Source: Candidatus Gastranaerophilales bacterium (GTDB taxonomy: Bacteria; Cyanobacteriota; Vampirovibrionia; Gastranaerophilales; Gastranaerophilaceae). From it: a stretch of 64,000 nt of DNA. The notes below the pieces were generated by a model, which saw only the letters and a list, made by a program, of their open reading frames with translations, did no database searches and was not told where the DNA came from. Below, in pieces: positions 1-7,410 of the stretch. The first letter of the stretch is position 1. Each line of letters opens with the position of its first letter. The stretch lies in the NCBI GenBank assembly GCA_017402995.1, contig JAFQOV010000005.1, forward strand, positions 1-64,000, in the 5' to 3' direction. Both the position numbers and the translations under genes were made by a program.

Positions 1-118
1 GAAACGGCAATGCGTGAGGGTTGTCTGAGCGCTAGCGAGTTCCCGTAAGCATTGCCGTTGAATTTAGTGCGTCTCTAGAAGCTCACATGAAACCGAGCCG
101 TGTTTTCTTTTATTTTTG

Positions 119-171
119 CTTCGTTTTTCTTTTCTTTGATCGGCGATTGAAAAAAGAAAAGAAAAACGAAG
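119..171. repeat. long perfect inverted repeat in left intergenic region
   Basis: Bases 119-137 (CTTCGTTTTTCTTTTCTTT) are perfectly complementary to 153-171, with a 15-base loop. A smaller hairpin (AAGTCT/AGACTT) follows at about 172-186. A further inverted repeat, AACGGCAATGC/GCATTGCCGTT, lies within 1-60 and encloses G+C-rich sequence unlike the rest of the window. I see no gene in 1-272; this stretch holds hairpins only. No clear U-tract follows, so it is not a standard terminator. Its role is unknown. Confidence 0.6.
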
Positions 172-272
172 AAGTCTGAAAGACTTGACGAAAGAAAAAG
201 AAAATGAACAAGAACTTTAGTTCTTTATAAAAAATCAAAATTGAATAAAACAATATATTTTATTCAAACACA

Positions 273-303
273 AAAAAGACCCACAATACATGGGTCTTTT
301 TAA
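273..303 (-). terminator. Rho-independent terminator downstream of rplI
   Basis: The stem AAAAGACCCA / TGGGTCTTTT has a short loop and A/T runs on both sides. It lies 18 bases after the rplI stop codon on the leftward strand, and its symmetry could make it bidirectional. Confidence 0.8.
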
Positions 304-320
304 TAAAAATCTTATAAAAC

Positions 321-815
321 TTAAGCTTCTTCAGCAACTTCTTCTTCAAAAACTTCTTTAATTGTTTCAGAAGCGCTAACTTTTACGTTTAATTGAGCTT
401 TAACTTTTGAAGATAATTTAATTGTCATCAAGAATTCGCCAACGTGGTTAATTGGGCTATCAAGAATGATGGTTTTCTTGTCAATTGCTAAGCCACATTT
501 TGCAAGTAATTCTTCTGATAATTTTTTAGTTGTAATTGTACCAAACAATTTACCAGATTCACCAGCTTTTGCGCTAAGTTCAATTGTACCAATTTTTTCG
601 ATTTCTTCTTTAGATGCTAAAGCTTCTTGGTGTAATTTTTCAGCTTTCGCTTTAATTCTTGCAATGTTTCTTTCTCTTTGAGCTAATGCACCAGCTGTTG
701 CAATTTCAGCCAAAGAGTTTGGAATTAAATAGTTTCTAGCATAGCCGTCTTTAACGTTAACTAAATCGCCAACTTCGCCTATGTTTTGAACATCTTTTTT
801 CAATATAACTTGCAT
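321..815 (-). CDS. rplI: 50S ribosomal protein bL9
   Basis: This codes a 164-residue protein with the classic bL9 N-terminus (MQVILKKDVQNIGEVGDLV, then GYARNYLIP), which binds 23S rRNA near the L1 stalk base. A long helix (about residues 45-75) and a C-terminal domain follow. The last dozen residues are an acidic EVFEEEVAEEA tail, making it somewhat longer than the common ~150 residues. AAGGAG precedes the ATG at good spacing. A good sigma-70-type promoter lies in the 79-base gap after minE, so it can be transcribed apart from the min operon. The usual rpsF-ssb-rpsR neighbours are absent. The family call is secure. Confidence 0.97.
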   Translation of the reverse strand: MQVILKKDVQNIGEVGDLVNVKDGYARNYLIPNSLAEIATAGALAQRERNIARIKAKAEKLHQEALASKEEIEKIGTIELSAKAGESGKLFGTITTKKLSEELLAKCGLAIDKKTIILDSPINHVGEFLMTIKLSSKVKAQLNVKVSASETIKEVFEEEVAEEA

Positions 816-853
816 TTATATTTCTCCTTTTTGTTTGTGATGAGCTAAGTTTA

Positions 854-882
854 ATCATATTTAAAACATGTTTTTATTTCAA
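854..882 (-). promoter_or_regulatory. sigma-70-type promoter of rplI
   Basis: On the minus strand TTGAAA (877-882) is followed after 17 bases by TATGAT (854-859). This predicts transcription starting near 847, about 30 bases before the rplI start codon. Confidence 0.6.
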
Positions 883-894
883 GCCATGTCTAAA

Positions 895-1452
895 TTATTC
901 AGCTTTGCTCTTTTTCTTTGTCTTTTTTGTTTTTTTATTTTCTTCGTTTTCTTCTGAAGCTTCTTCTGTTTCTTCCTCGGTTTCTTCCTCGGTTTCAACT
1001 TCTTCTGTTTCTTCCTCGGTTTCTTCCTCAGCTTCTTCGTTCATTTGTTCTGCTAATTCTTGAGCTTTTTCTTTAACAAGCTCTTGCAATTCGCCAACAA
1101 TTTCTTGAGTTTTTTCAATTTTAACTTTTTCTTGGATAGATAAAGCTTCGTCAATTTCTTCGTCTGTTTTTGGTCTTAAAACAGGAATACTCAAATTCAA
1201 AATTGTAGCATTTTCAGATGCGTCAATGCTTAAATCAAAAGAATCTACTTCAATTTCAAGATATTTTGAAATATTTTCAATTAAATCATCTTTCAACATT
1301 TGCATAGCGCGTTCAGAAAAACCAACTCTATCTTGCATTAAAACAGTTCTTAAACGGCTTTTTGCAGTATTTTTAGACTCGTCTTGTACCTGTTGAGTTG
1401 CGTTAAAGAAACTCAAAACTCTATCATATAAATCTGAAAAAATGTCTTTCAT
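895..1452 (-). CDS. minE: cell division topological specificity factor MinE with long charged tail
   Basis: MinE stimulates MinD ATPase and drives MinC/MinD off the membrane, restricting FtsZ inhibition to the poles. Residues 1-85 or so match the family: an N-terminal anti-MinCD helix, then a dimerisation domain (SRLRTVLMQDRVGFSERAMQML and on to LNLSIPVLRPK). Typical MinE is about 85-90 residues; this protein has 185. The extra ~95 residues are a Glu-rich, repeat-bearing stretch (multiple TEEETEE units) ending in a Lys-rich NKKTKKTKKKSKAE tail. Its ATG directly follows the minD stop codon, so translation is probably coupled. The core is confident; the tail's role is unknown. Confidence 0.92.
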   Translation of the reverse strand: MKDIFSDLYDRVLSFFNATQQVQDESKNTAKSRLRTVLMQDRVGFSERAMQMLKDDLIENISKYLEIEVDSFDLSIDASENATILNLSIPVLRPKTDEEIDEALSIQEKVKIEKTQEIVGELQELVKEKAQELAEQMNEEAEEETEEETEEVETEEETEEETEEASEENEENKKTKKTKKKSKAE

Positions 1453-2262
1453 CTACTCCTGCACTTTCTTTGCAAAGAATTTTTTAATTTTGTCAATTAA
1501 AGTTTTAGGTTCGTCAATGTCCAACAAAGGAACTTCTTCGCCCATAATTCTTTTTGCAACATTCAAATATGCCATGCCTGCCAATGATTTTTCGTCATTT
1601 ACAACAGGTTCACCTTTATTTGTAGATGTAATAATGTTTGTATCTTCAGGAATTACACCGATTAATTCACAAGATAAAATCTCAACAACATCATCAACAC
1701 CCATCATATCGTTTGATTTAATCAAATTTGGACGGACACGATTTACCAAAAGACGATATTTATCGACACCTTCTTTTGATTCTAACAAACCAATAATTCT
1801 ATCCGCGTCTCTAATTGCGCTCATTTCAGGAGTTGTTACAACAATTGCTTCGTTAGCGCCTGCAACAGCGTTTTGGAAACCTTGTTCAATACCAGCAGGA
1901 CAGTCAACTAAAACATAGTCGAAATCTTCTTTTAATTTGTCGCAAATATCTTTTAATTGTTCAGCATCTAGCGCTGATTTGTCGCGAGTTTGCGCAGCAG
2001 CCAACAAGCAAAGATTTGGATTTTTCTTGTCTTTAACAAGTGCTTGTTTTAATTTGCAACGTTCTTCAACAACATCAACAATTGTATAAACAATTCTATT
2101 TTCAAGACCTAACAATAAATCTAGGTTTCTTAATCCGATATCTGTATCGATTAATACAACTTTATTGCCCATGTGAGCTAAAGCCGTACCAATATTTGCA
2201 GAAGTTGTCGTTTTTCCAACCCCGCCTTTTCCAGATGTAATAACAATAACAGAACCTGCCAT
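1453..2262 (-). CDS. minD: septum site-determining ATPase MinD
   Basis: This is a 269-residue ParA/MinD-family ATPase that dimerises with ATP on the inner membrane and recruits MinC and MinE. The deviant Walker A motif GKGGVGKTT is at residues 11-19, the switch I region at NIGTALAHMGNKVVLIDTD, and Walker B at DYVLVDCPAGIE. The C-terminus (LIDKIKKFFAKKVQE) is the expected amphipathic membrane-targeting helix. The gene lies between minC (14-base gap) and minE (no gap) in the order minC-minD-minE. Confidence 0.97.
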   Translation of the reverse strand: MAGSVIVITSGKGGVGKTTTSANIGTALAHMGNKVVLIDTDIGLRNLDLLLGLENRIVYTIVDVVEERCKLKQALVKDKKNPNLCLLAAAQTRDKSALDAEQLKDICDKLKEDFDYVLVDCPAGIEQGFQNAVAGANEAIVVTTPEMSAIRDADRIIGLLESKEGVDKYRLLVNRVRPNLIKSNDMMGVDDVVEILSCELIGVIPEDTNIITSTNKGEPVVNDEKSLAGMAYLNVAKRIMGEEVPLLDIDEPKTLIDKIKKFFAKKVQE

Positions 2263-2276
2263 TTTAATATGCTCCT

Positions 2277-3428
2277 TTAGTTTTGATTAATCTTAAATAA
2301 CATAATTTCATTATCTACAACACGCGCTTCTTCAGGCGTGAAAATAGATGATTTTATAATATATGGTATGTTCGTGCCATCGGGACGTCTTGAATAGCAA
2401 TTGCCTATTCTTAACTGAACTGCATTTAATTTTAATGCTCTAACTTTTGCATTCAAATTACCTTTACAGCCCGCATGAGCAATACCTGATAAAACACCCC
2501 AAACAGTGATATCACCAATTGCTCGAATTTCACTTCCTGGGTGGCAATCTCCAATAATTACAACATTTCCGTCTGATTCAAGAACTTGTCCAGAACGAAG
2601 GGTTTGGTTAATATATGTTGTATTTTTAGAATCTGATACAACAGGGTCGGTTGTTGGTGTTTCATAGAAATCAACATCTTCCCATTGATCTTCTTGTGCT
2701 TCATATTCATCATATGCTTTTTTGTAAACGCCAATTGAATTTTTTTCAACGTCTTGCAATTCTTCTTGGGTTTCTTCGTTTTCGTCTTCTTTTTCTTCTT
2801 CTTTAATTTCTTCTTTAATTTCTTGAGCTTTAAAATCATCTAATAATGAATTATTGATTTTAGAAAACTCTTCGACAGTTTTTACAATGTCATCTGGTGC
2901 AATATATTGAGAAGAAATTTGTTTTTCAATATTTTCAAAATCTGCGTTTGGATTAATTCCCGCGTTTAATAAGTCTTTTTGGATATCAATTTCGCTTTGT
3001 GCTTGAGCTAAAGCATCGAGATTAGCTTGAAAATGTGTTTCATTTGCTTCTTTTAGCGGAATAATTTCAGATTTATTTTCTGTATTAATATTAAATGGGA
3101 TAAAATCTGAAGTTTTTTCTTCATTTGAAATATATTTTTCTTCAACCCTTTTTTCAATTGGTTTTTGAACAAAAATATTCATATTTTCAGCTAATTGAGC
3201 AGTTTCTTTGTTGATTGTTTCAATTGTATCTAAAATACAACCATAACTTGTCACCAAAGATTGAATGCTTAAAAGTTGCGATTGGTTTAAATATGTATCG
3301 TTTAACTTTAAAACAATTTTTTTACCAGAGTGGTTTAAGGTCTCTAAAGCTAAAGATAAACTATTTACAATCTCACCGGTTGATGTGCAAGATGCCATAT
3401 CTACAACAAAAAACTCATTGTCATACAT
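2277..3428 (-). CDS. minC: septum site-determining protein MinC
   Basis: MinC is the FtsZ polymerisation inhibitor of the Min system. The C-terminal ~110 residues form the right-handed beta-helix MinC_C domain (TLRSGQVLESDGNVVIIGDCHPGSEIRAIGD, split here by HPG and the GIAHAG turn), which dimerises and binds MinD. The first ~100 residues resemble the smaller MinC_N fold. They are joined by a long (~150 residue), Glu/Gln-rich, probably disordered linker, which makes the protein 383 residues against ~230 in E. coli. The ATG at 3428 has AAGGT upstream at good spacing. It is the first gene of the min operon. Confidence 0.9.
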   Translation of the reverse strand: MYDNEFFVVDMASCTSTGEIVNSLSLALETLNHSGKKIVLKLNDTYLNQSQLLSIQSLVTSYGCILDTIETINKETAQLAENMNIFVQKPIEKRVEEKYISNEEKTSDFIPFNINTENKSEIIPLKEANETHFQANLDALAQAQSEIDIQKDLLNAGINPNADFENIEKQISSQYIAPDDIVKTVEEFSKINNSLLDDFKAQEIKEEIKEEEKEDENEETQEELQDVEKNSIGVYKKAYDEYEAQEDQWEDVDFYETPTTDPVVSDSKNTTYINQTLRSGQVLESDGNVVIIGDCHPGSEIRAIGDITVWGVLSGIAHAGCKGNLNAKVRALKLNAVQLRIGNCYSRRPDGTNIPYIIKSSIFTPEEARVVDNEIMLFKINQN

Positions 3429-3546
3429 AAAACTTTACCTTAATTCTAATACTTTATAAAAGAGTACATTAAATATTTAATTACTACAATTATTTATAAC
3501 GTTTTGTAAAAAGGAAGTCAGATTTAAAAGTGTAGATTGTACGCTT

Positions 3547-3575
3547 ATTATAAATTTAAGACATGCAAAAGCCAA
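3547..3575 (-). promoter_or_regulatory. promoter of the min operon
   Basis: On the minus strand TTGGCT (3570-3575), a 17-base spacer and a perfect TATAAT (3547-3552) are present. The predicted start is near 3540, giving a leader of about 110 bases before minC. Confidence 0.55.
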
Positions 3576-3596
3576 CCCAAGTCATGATTTAAAGAT

Positions 3597-3770
3597 AAAA
3601 AAAGGGGGCAAAATTGCCCCAAACTGTCTGGAATTAAGAATAGCTGGAAGTATGAAAAAGATTAATTATATCTAATAATAAGCAGGATTTAAGAACAATT
3701 ACTCACTTGGGTAATATTTTATTTGAGGAAAATTTAATCAACATGATAATAAGTGTATTTTAGACAGTTA
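3597..3770 (-). ncRNA. candidate structured small RNA with own terminator
   Basis: No gene is visible in 3429-3936. On the minus strand, AACTGTCT (3769-3762) pairs with AGACAGTT (3629-3622), closing a ~148-base element that has an internal hairpin ATTAC/GTAAT. Immediately after the closing stem comes a textbook terminator: GGGGCAA/TTGCCCC (3605-3620) followed by seven U (3603-3597). Upstream, TTGGGC and TTAAAT with 17-base spacing could be its promoter. The architecture (a long closed rod of ~150-180 nt) would suit 6S RNA or another regulatory RNA, but I do not recognise a family. Confidence 0.4.
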
Positions 3771-3839
3771 TTTAAAATTTTTTCCGAGTTTTGCCCAAAA
3801 CCCAAATATAGCTTGAAAAAAATATTTTAAAAATAGGGG

Positions 3840-3868
3840 TTGACAAAAATAATTTTTAGGTGCATAAT
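3840..3868 (+). promoter_or_regulatory. strong promoter upstream of the 83-residue protein gene
   Basis: A perfect -35 TTGACA (3840-3845) is followed after 17 bases by CATAAT (3863-3868). The predicted start is near 3875, about 60 bases before the start codon at 3937. Confidence 0.7.
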
Positions 3869-3936
3869 AAAAACATAAGGATAAAGTGTTAAACAAACAC
3901 TAAAAACTAAAAAACAAAGAGGTGAAAAAAACCAAA

Positions 3937-4188
3937 ATGTTAGCAGTAAGTCCAATAACAAATGTAAAAAATACAATTAATAATATAAGTTTCAAAGCAG
4001 GTGTTAAAGTCAATGCAGGAGCAAACGTAATTAACACCACAAACCCAAAAAAAGAAGGAAGCTTCGTTACTGACTTTTTGGGAACAATCAAACAATCTCC
4101 ACTGTTCTATGAAACATTCATGAAAAGACAAACAAGCATTGAAAAAGGATTAGAACTGGAACAAAAGAAAATTAACACATTAGTGTAA
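3937..4188 (+). CDS. small protein with SFKAG motif, unknown function
   Basis: I chose ATG 3937 (83 residues) over an in-frame GTG at 3922 because the Shine-Dalgarno AGAGGTG (3918-3924) overlaps that GTG. The protein has no signal peptide or membrane segment. Its N-terminal third contains ISFKAG, a short motif that recurs with variations in other unknown proteins here (1280-, 114- and 97-residue proteins). The C-terminal third is charged and helical (FMKRQTSIEKGLELEQKK). It sits alone between a strong promoter and a strong terminator, so it is probably well expressed. No function is recognised. Confidence 0.7.
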   Translation: MLAVSPITNVKNTINNISFKAGVKVNAGANVINTTNPKKEGSFVTDFLGTIKQSPLFYETFMKRQTSIEKGLELEQKKINTLV

Positions 4189-4244
4189 AAAAGCATTATC
4201 AACACCTAACAACACAATCTCGAAGCATAAACAACAAACAACAC

Positions 4245-4275
4245 AGCCTTATTGATTTTCAATAAGGCTTTTTAA
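4245..4275 (+). terminator. Rho-independent terminator
   Basis: AGCCTTATTGA (4245-4255) pairs with TCAATAAGGCT (4259-4269) across a three-base loop, followed by five T. It ends the transcript of the small gene at 3937. Confidence 0.85.
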
Positions 4276-4366
4276 TTTATTAAGAAAAAGACATAAAAAT
4301 ATGTTAAATTTTTGAAAATTCTCTTATTGTGTGTCAAATTATATAATATAAAATCTTGGTGCAATA

Positions 4367-5911
4367 ATGCAGAATATTGAAATCATTGAAATAAACGAAG
4401 AACAAGCCCACCAGGCAAAGCTCTTAGCAAGCAATCTTTCCACTCCTCAATTAAGAAAAAGAGGACTAATCGACATGCTTGGTATTTCATGTGCTGTAAA
4501 TTATTTATATGAAAAAAAAGTCAAAACAAGCACCAAAAAAAGTCTCTATAAAATCCCTGCATTGTTTGAAGAGTTTAAAATCAGCGATATTTATTGGGGA
4601 AATTACAGAATCGATATCATTACCCTATTCAAAGAAAAAACAATAAAAATTCCAAAAATCCACATGGATATGGATATTTTGCCAGATTTTTATTTTGTTG
4701 TGCAAATTGGTGCAAAAATTAAAGAGGCAAAAATCATTGGGTTTATTAATGCCAAAAGCATTCCAAGCTGTTCACATGATTCAAAATTTTATTACCCAAC
4801 CCTTGATATGATTTTTGATATTCAAAGATTTAAAAACTGCACAAAACATTCAATTCCAACAAAAACACTGCTTGGCAAACACATTGATTGCATGGGCTTA
4901 TTTTTAAAATTCATTGATAAAGACCTATCTTCTGTATATAAAAGGCAATTAATCCAACATTTGATGAATTGTGATTCATGTCGAGCTAAGTTTATCGATA
5001 CAATGGAATTTGAAAAATTAGCCAACAACATAAGGCACTATCCGGGGGCAATCAGACGCGCTGAGCTCACAACATTAAACAAAAATATTAATATTGTTGA
5101 CGAAGAAGAAAACAGCTTTGCAAATCTTGAAAAAGAAATTAAAGAAGAAATTATTGAAGAAAAAGAATATATTGCGCCAAGTGACTCGCTAAAAACCGCA
5201 GAAATGTTTGATATTATTGATAAAAACGATAAAAAACAAACAAGCAAAAAAGTAATTGAAGCAATTTTCAATGAAATTCCAAAAATTGAACTTCCGCCAT
5301 TGAAAAATGTGATGAATACAAAAAATAAACGTGCTTTGTTGACTGTTTGTGCGTTGTTTTTAACTGTAATTATTTTTGCAATAATTTCAGCAACGACAAG
5401 CCCAAGCGTACACGACGAAAATGAAAACATTGCCTCTTGGGAAGAAAATTTCAACTCTTTTGAGGAAGAATATGGCTATACCCCTGGGGAAGCAATGTTA
5501 ATTCCAAAAGAAAAAAATCTTGATGATTTTACAATTAAGCAACCTGTTTCAACAAAACCAACTTATGCGCCAGGTGTGTCTAAAATTTCGCTTGAAGCAC
5601 CAGAAAGCCTTGTAAAAAAAGAAGCCTATACAAAATATTTGCAATCTATTGGAAAAAATATCAAATTAAATTTACAAAATGATTTATTGCTTGTTAACGA
5701 AATTCCAATTAATAAGACAGCAAAAGTTGATATTAAAATTGCAGGAAATGGCGAAGTTAATGAAATTCAAATCATTCGCTCATCTGGCTCAGAAATGATT
5801 GATAATTCAATTCAAAAAGTTGTTGGAGACACTTTGAAATATATGAAACCGCCAAGCCATGGTTTTATGGCAAAACCTGCAATTGTGACATTGTCAGTTG
5901 AATTGAATTAA
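4367..5911 (+). CDS. membrane protein with CxxC box and TonB-like C-terminal domain
   Basis: This 514-residue protein has a modular build. Residues ~1-180 form a cytoplasmic domain, possibly related to the cyanobacterial DUF1822 family (weak impression). Residues ~195-215 carry HLMNCDSCRAKF, an H-x3-C-x2-C box like the zinc-binding anti-sigma (zf-HC2) motif. A Glu/Lys-rich linker follows, then one transmembrane helix (LLTVCALFLTVIIFAIISA, ~325-345). The C-terminal ~90 residues resemble a TonB C-terminal domain (KVDIKIAGNGEVNEIQIIRSSG, split at GNG). The topology suggests N-in, C-out, linking a cytoplasmic sensor to an envelope partner. TATAAT lies at 4342-4347; there is no clear Shine-Dalgarno. 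Function is unknown. Confidence 0.75.
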   Translation: MQNIEIIEINEEQAHQAKLLASNLSTPQLRKRGLIDMLGISCAVNYLYEKKVKTSTKKSLYKIPALFEEFKISDIYWGNYRIDIITLFKEKTIKIPKIHMDMDILPDFYFVVQIGAKIKEAKIIGFINAKSIPSCSHDSKFYYPTLDMIFDIQRFKNCTKHSIPTKTLLGKHIDCMGLFLKFIDKDLSSVYKRQLIQHLMNCDSCRAKFIDTMEFEKLANNIRHYPGAIRRAELTTLNKNINIVDEEENSFANLEKEIKEEIIEEKEYIAPSDSLKTAEMFDIIDKNDKKQTSKKVIEAIFNEIPKIELPPLKNVMNTKNKRALLTVCALFLTVIIFAIISATTSPSVHDENENIASWEENFNSFEEEYGYTPGEAMLIPKEKNLDDFTIKQPVSTKPTYAPGVSKISLEAPESLVKKEAYTKYLQSIGKNIKLNLQNDLLLVNEIPINKTAKVDIKIAGNGEVNEIQIIRSSGSEMIDNSIQKVVGDTLKYMKPPSHGFMAKPAIVTLSVELN

Positions 5912-5976
5912 AAGTTCACAGCAAAAAAATTTTTCAGAAGTTTTAAAATATTAGTAATAATATTGACTTTTTTGCT

Positions 5977-7056
5977 ATGAACATAAATAAAATTAATTTA
6001 ATCTCATTAAACAAAAATTATAATAAAAATTTAAAAAGCACTGTTTGTTTTCAAGAAACAAAAAGTGATTGCTTTATAAAAAACAACAATTTAAAGGCAG
6101 TTTTAGCTTTTGGTGGCAAAATTTCTAATAAACAAAAATCGGATTTTAAAAACAAAAAAAGCAAAATCGAAAAAGAATTAAACGAAAATAGAGAACTAAC
6201 CAAAAAACAAAAAAATGAGCTTTTGGGCATAATCACGCCTGAAAACATTGATTTTGCGCAAAGCTTAAACTCTGATAAAAAAATTTCAAAACAAGAAATG
6301 TGCACTCTTTTAAAATTTTCTGATTTAAAAGATATTAAAACAAAAACCAATATCCACTGCATTTTAAAAAAGGATAAATATCTTTCAAGTGATGCAACTT
6401 TTGATATTTTATATAGAATTAACGAGGAAAATTTTTCATTTGGATTAGAGTTAATCAACAACAAAGATTTCCCCAAAAAGCTTGTTGGATATACTCTTTC
6501 AATGATTAGTGAAACAAAAAAAGAAATGTATAAATTTTTAAATGAAGAAAAAGAATTTTCTTGGAAAGAAAAATTTAATCTTTTAAAAATTTCAAGCGAG
6601 GAAAATATTGAAGAAATAAAAGACTTTTATACTTCCCTTAAAACAAACGAACAAATTAAAAAAGAAGAAAAAAACTCAATTTTGCTTGAAATAACCGAGA
6701 CAAATTTACCTTTTGCTAAAAAATTGTGCAATAGCAAAGATTTTGCAAAAAAAGAAATCGCCCCAATTTTACACTATTATCACGCGCAAAATTGTTCTTT
6801 AGCGGAAAAATTGTGCATTGATAAAGATTTTCCAAAAAATAAAATAGCAAAAATTTTGGCTCGAACACGCAATGAAAATCTTTCGTTATCAGAAAAATTA
6901 TGCAAAAGTAAAAAATTTCCAAAAGAAAAAATTGCAGATTTTTTGATGTTGACAGAATTTAAAAACCAAGAGCAATATATCAGCTTGATTAATAAGCTTG
7001 AAAACGGAGAAATTGCTTTTGAAGATATTAAAAACTTGTTTCACCCTTTTATCTAA
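5977..7056 (+). CDS. unknown protein with degenerate helical repeats
   Basis: This 359-residue, very Lys-rich protein has no recognised domain, signal peptide or membrane helix. The C-terminal half shows at least three ~36-residue repeats, each with a core like (A/S)EKLCxxKDFxKxxIAxIL. Examples are KKLCNSKDFAKKEIAPIL, EKLCIDKDFPKNKIAKIL and EKLCKSKKFPKEKIADFL. Earlier copies are more diverged (ELINNKDFPKKLVGYTL). This suggests an alpha-solenoid used for binding. The N-terminal MNINKINLISLNKN resembles the start of other lineage-specific proteins in the window. It may be an effector or scaffold, but that is speculation. Confidence 0.7.
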   Translation: MNINKINLISLNKNYNKNLKSTVCFQETKSDCFIKNNNLKAVLAFGGKISNKQKSDFKNKKSKIEKELNENRELTKKQKNELLGIITPENIDFAQSLNSDKKISKQEMCTLLKFSDLKDIKTKTNIHCILKKDKYLSSDATFDILYRINEENFSFGLELINNKDFPKKLVGYTLSMISETKKEMYKFLNEEKEFSWKEKFNLLKISSEENIEEIKDFYTSLKTNEQIKKEEKNSILLEITETNLPFAKKLCNSKDFAKKEIAPILHYYHAQNCSLAEKLCIDKDFPKNKIAKILARTRNENLSLSEKLCKSKKFPKEKIADFLMLTEFKNQEQYISLINKLENGEIAFEDIKNLFHPFI

Positions 7057-7113
7057 TTAAATCTTGCAAAAAATTCATTTTTAGGATTTAATGAAAGTGT
7101 TGAGATTACTTAA

Positions 7114-7156
7114 TCACAAATGAAAATTTAATATAATAAATGCGGAAGTAACTCAA
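7114..7156 (+). repeat. partial upstream copy of the tRNA-Gly promoter and 5' end
   Basis: Bases 7114-7156 are an exact 43-base copy of 7217-7259. The copy includes the TATAAT box and the first 15 nucleotides of tRNA-Gly. After that it diverges into G+C-rich sequence (7157-7190) and then an inverted 15-base piece of the same D-arm (7195-7209, complementary to 7252-7266). The segment between 7150 and 7208 could fold with AACTCAA/TTGAGTT as a closing stem. It is not a complete tRNA. Confidence 0.85.
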
Positions 7157-7244
7157 CGTCGCGAGTTCACGTAGCGAAGTGGCTTGACCACATTCTACCA
7201 ATTGAGTTAGAATAGGTCACAAATGAAAATTTAATATAATAAAT

Positions 7245-7317
7245 GCGGAAGTAACTCAATTGGTAGAGTACCTGCCTTCCAAGCAGGCTGCTGCGGGTTC
7301 GAGCCCCGTCTTCCGCT
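7245..7317 (+). tRNA. tRNA-Gly (anticodon TCC)
   Basis: The 73-nt cloverleaf is complete: acceptor GCGGAAG/CTTCCGC, D-stem ACTC/GAGT, anticodon stem CCTGC/GCAGG around CTTCCAA (anticodon TCC), T-stem GCGGG/CCCGT with loop TTCGAGC, and discriminator U. CCA is not encoded. TATAAT lies five bases upstream. Confidence 0.97.
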
Positions 7318-7321
7318 AATT

Positions 7322-7352
7322 AAAAAAGGTAGTGAATTTCACTACCTTTTTT
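7322..7352 (+). terminator. bidirectional terminator between tRNA-Gly and the exonuclease gene
   Basis: GGTAGTGAA/TTCACTACC forms the stem, flanked by A6 and T6 runs, so it can act on either strand. Another hairpin, ATAATGC/GCATTAT (7388-7404), lies just after the exonuclease stop codon. Apart from the tRNA and its partial copy, 7057-7410 holds no gene. Confidence 0.85.
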
Positions 7353-7410
7353 AATTCACAAAAATACGGAAACTTGCAAGAACCCGCATAATGCGAAGCA
7401 TTATCGCGAT

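Noticed and set aside
895-1060. Short repeated DNA (TCTTCCTCGGTTTC) considered as a CRISPR or tandem-repeat locus
   Set aside because: It codes for the TEEETEE repeats of MinE; there are no regular unique spacers. No CRISPR array or cas gene was seen in the window.
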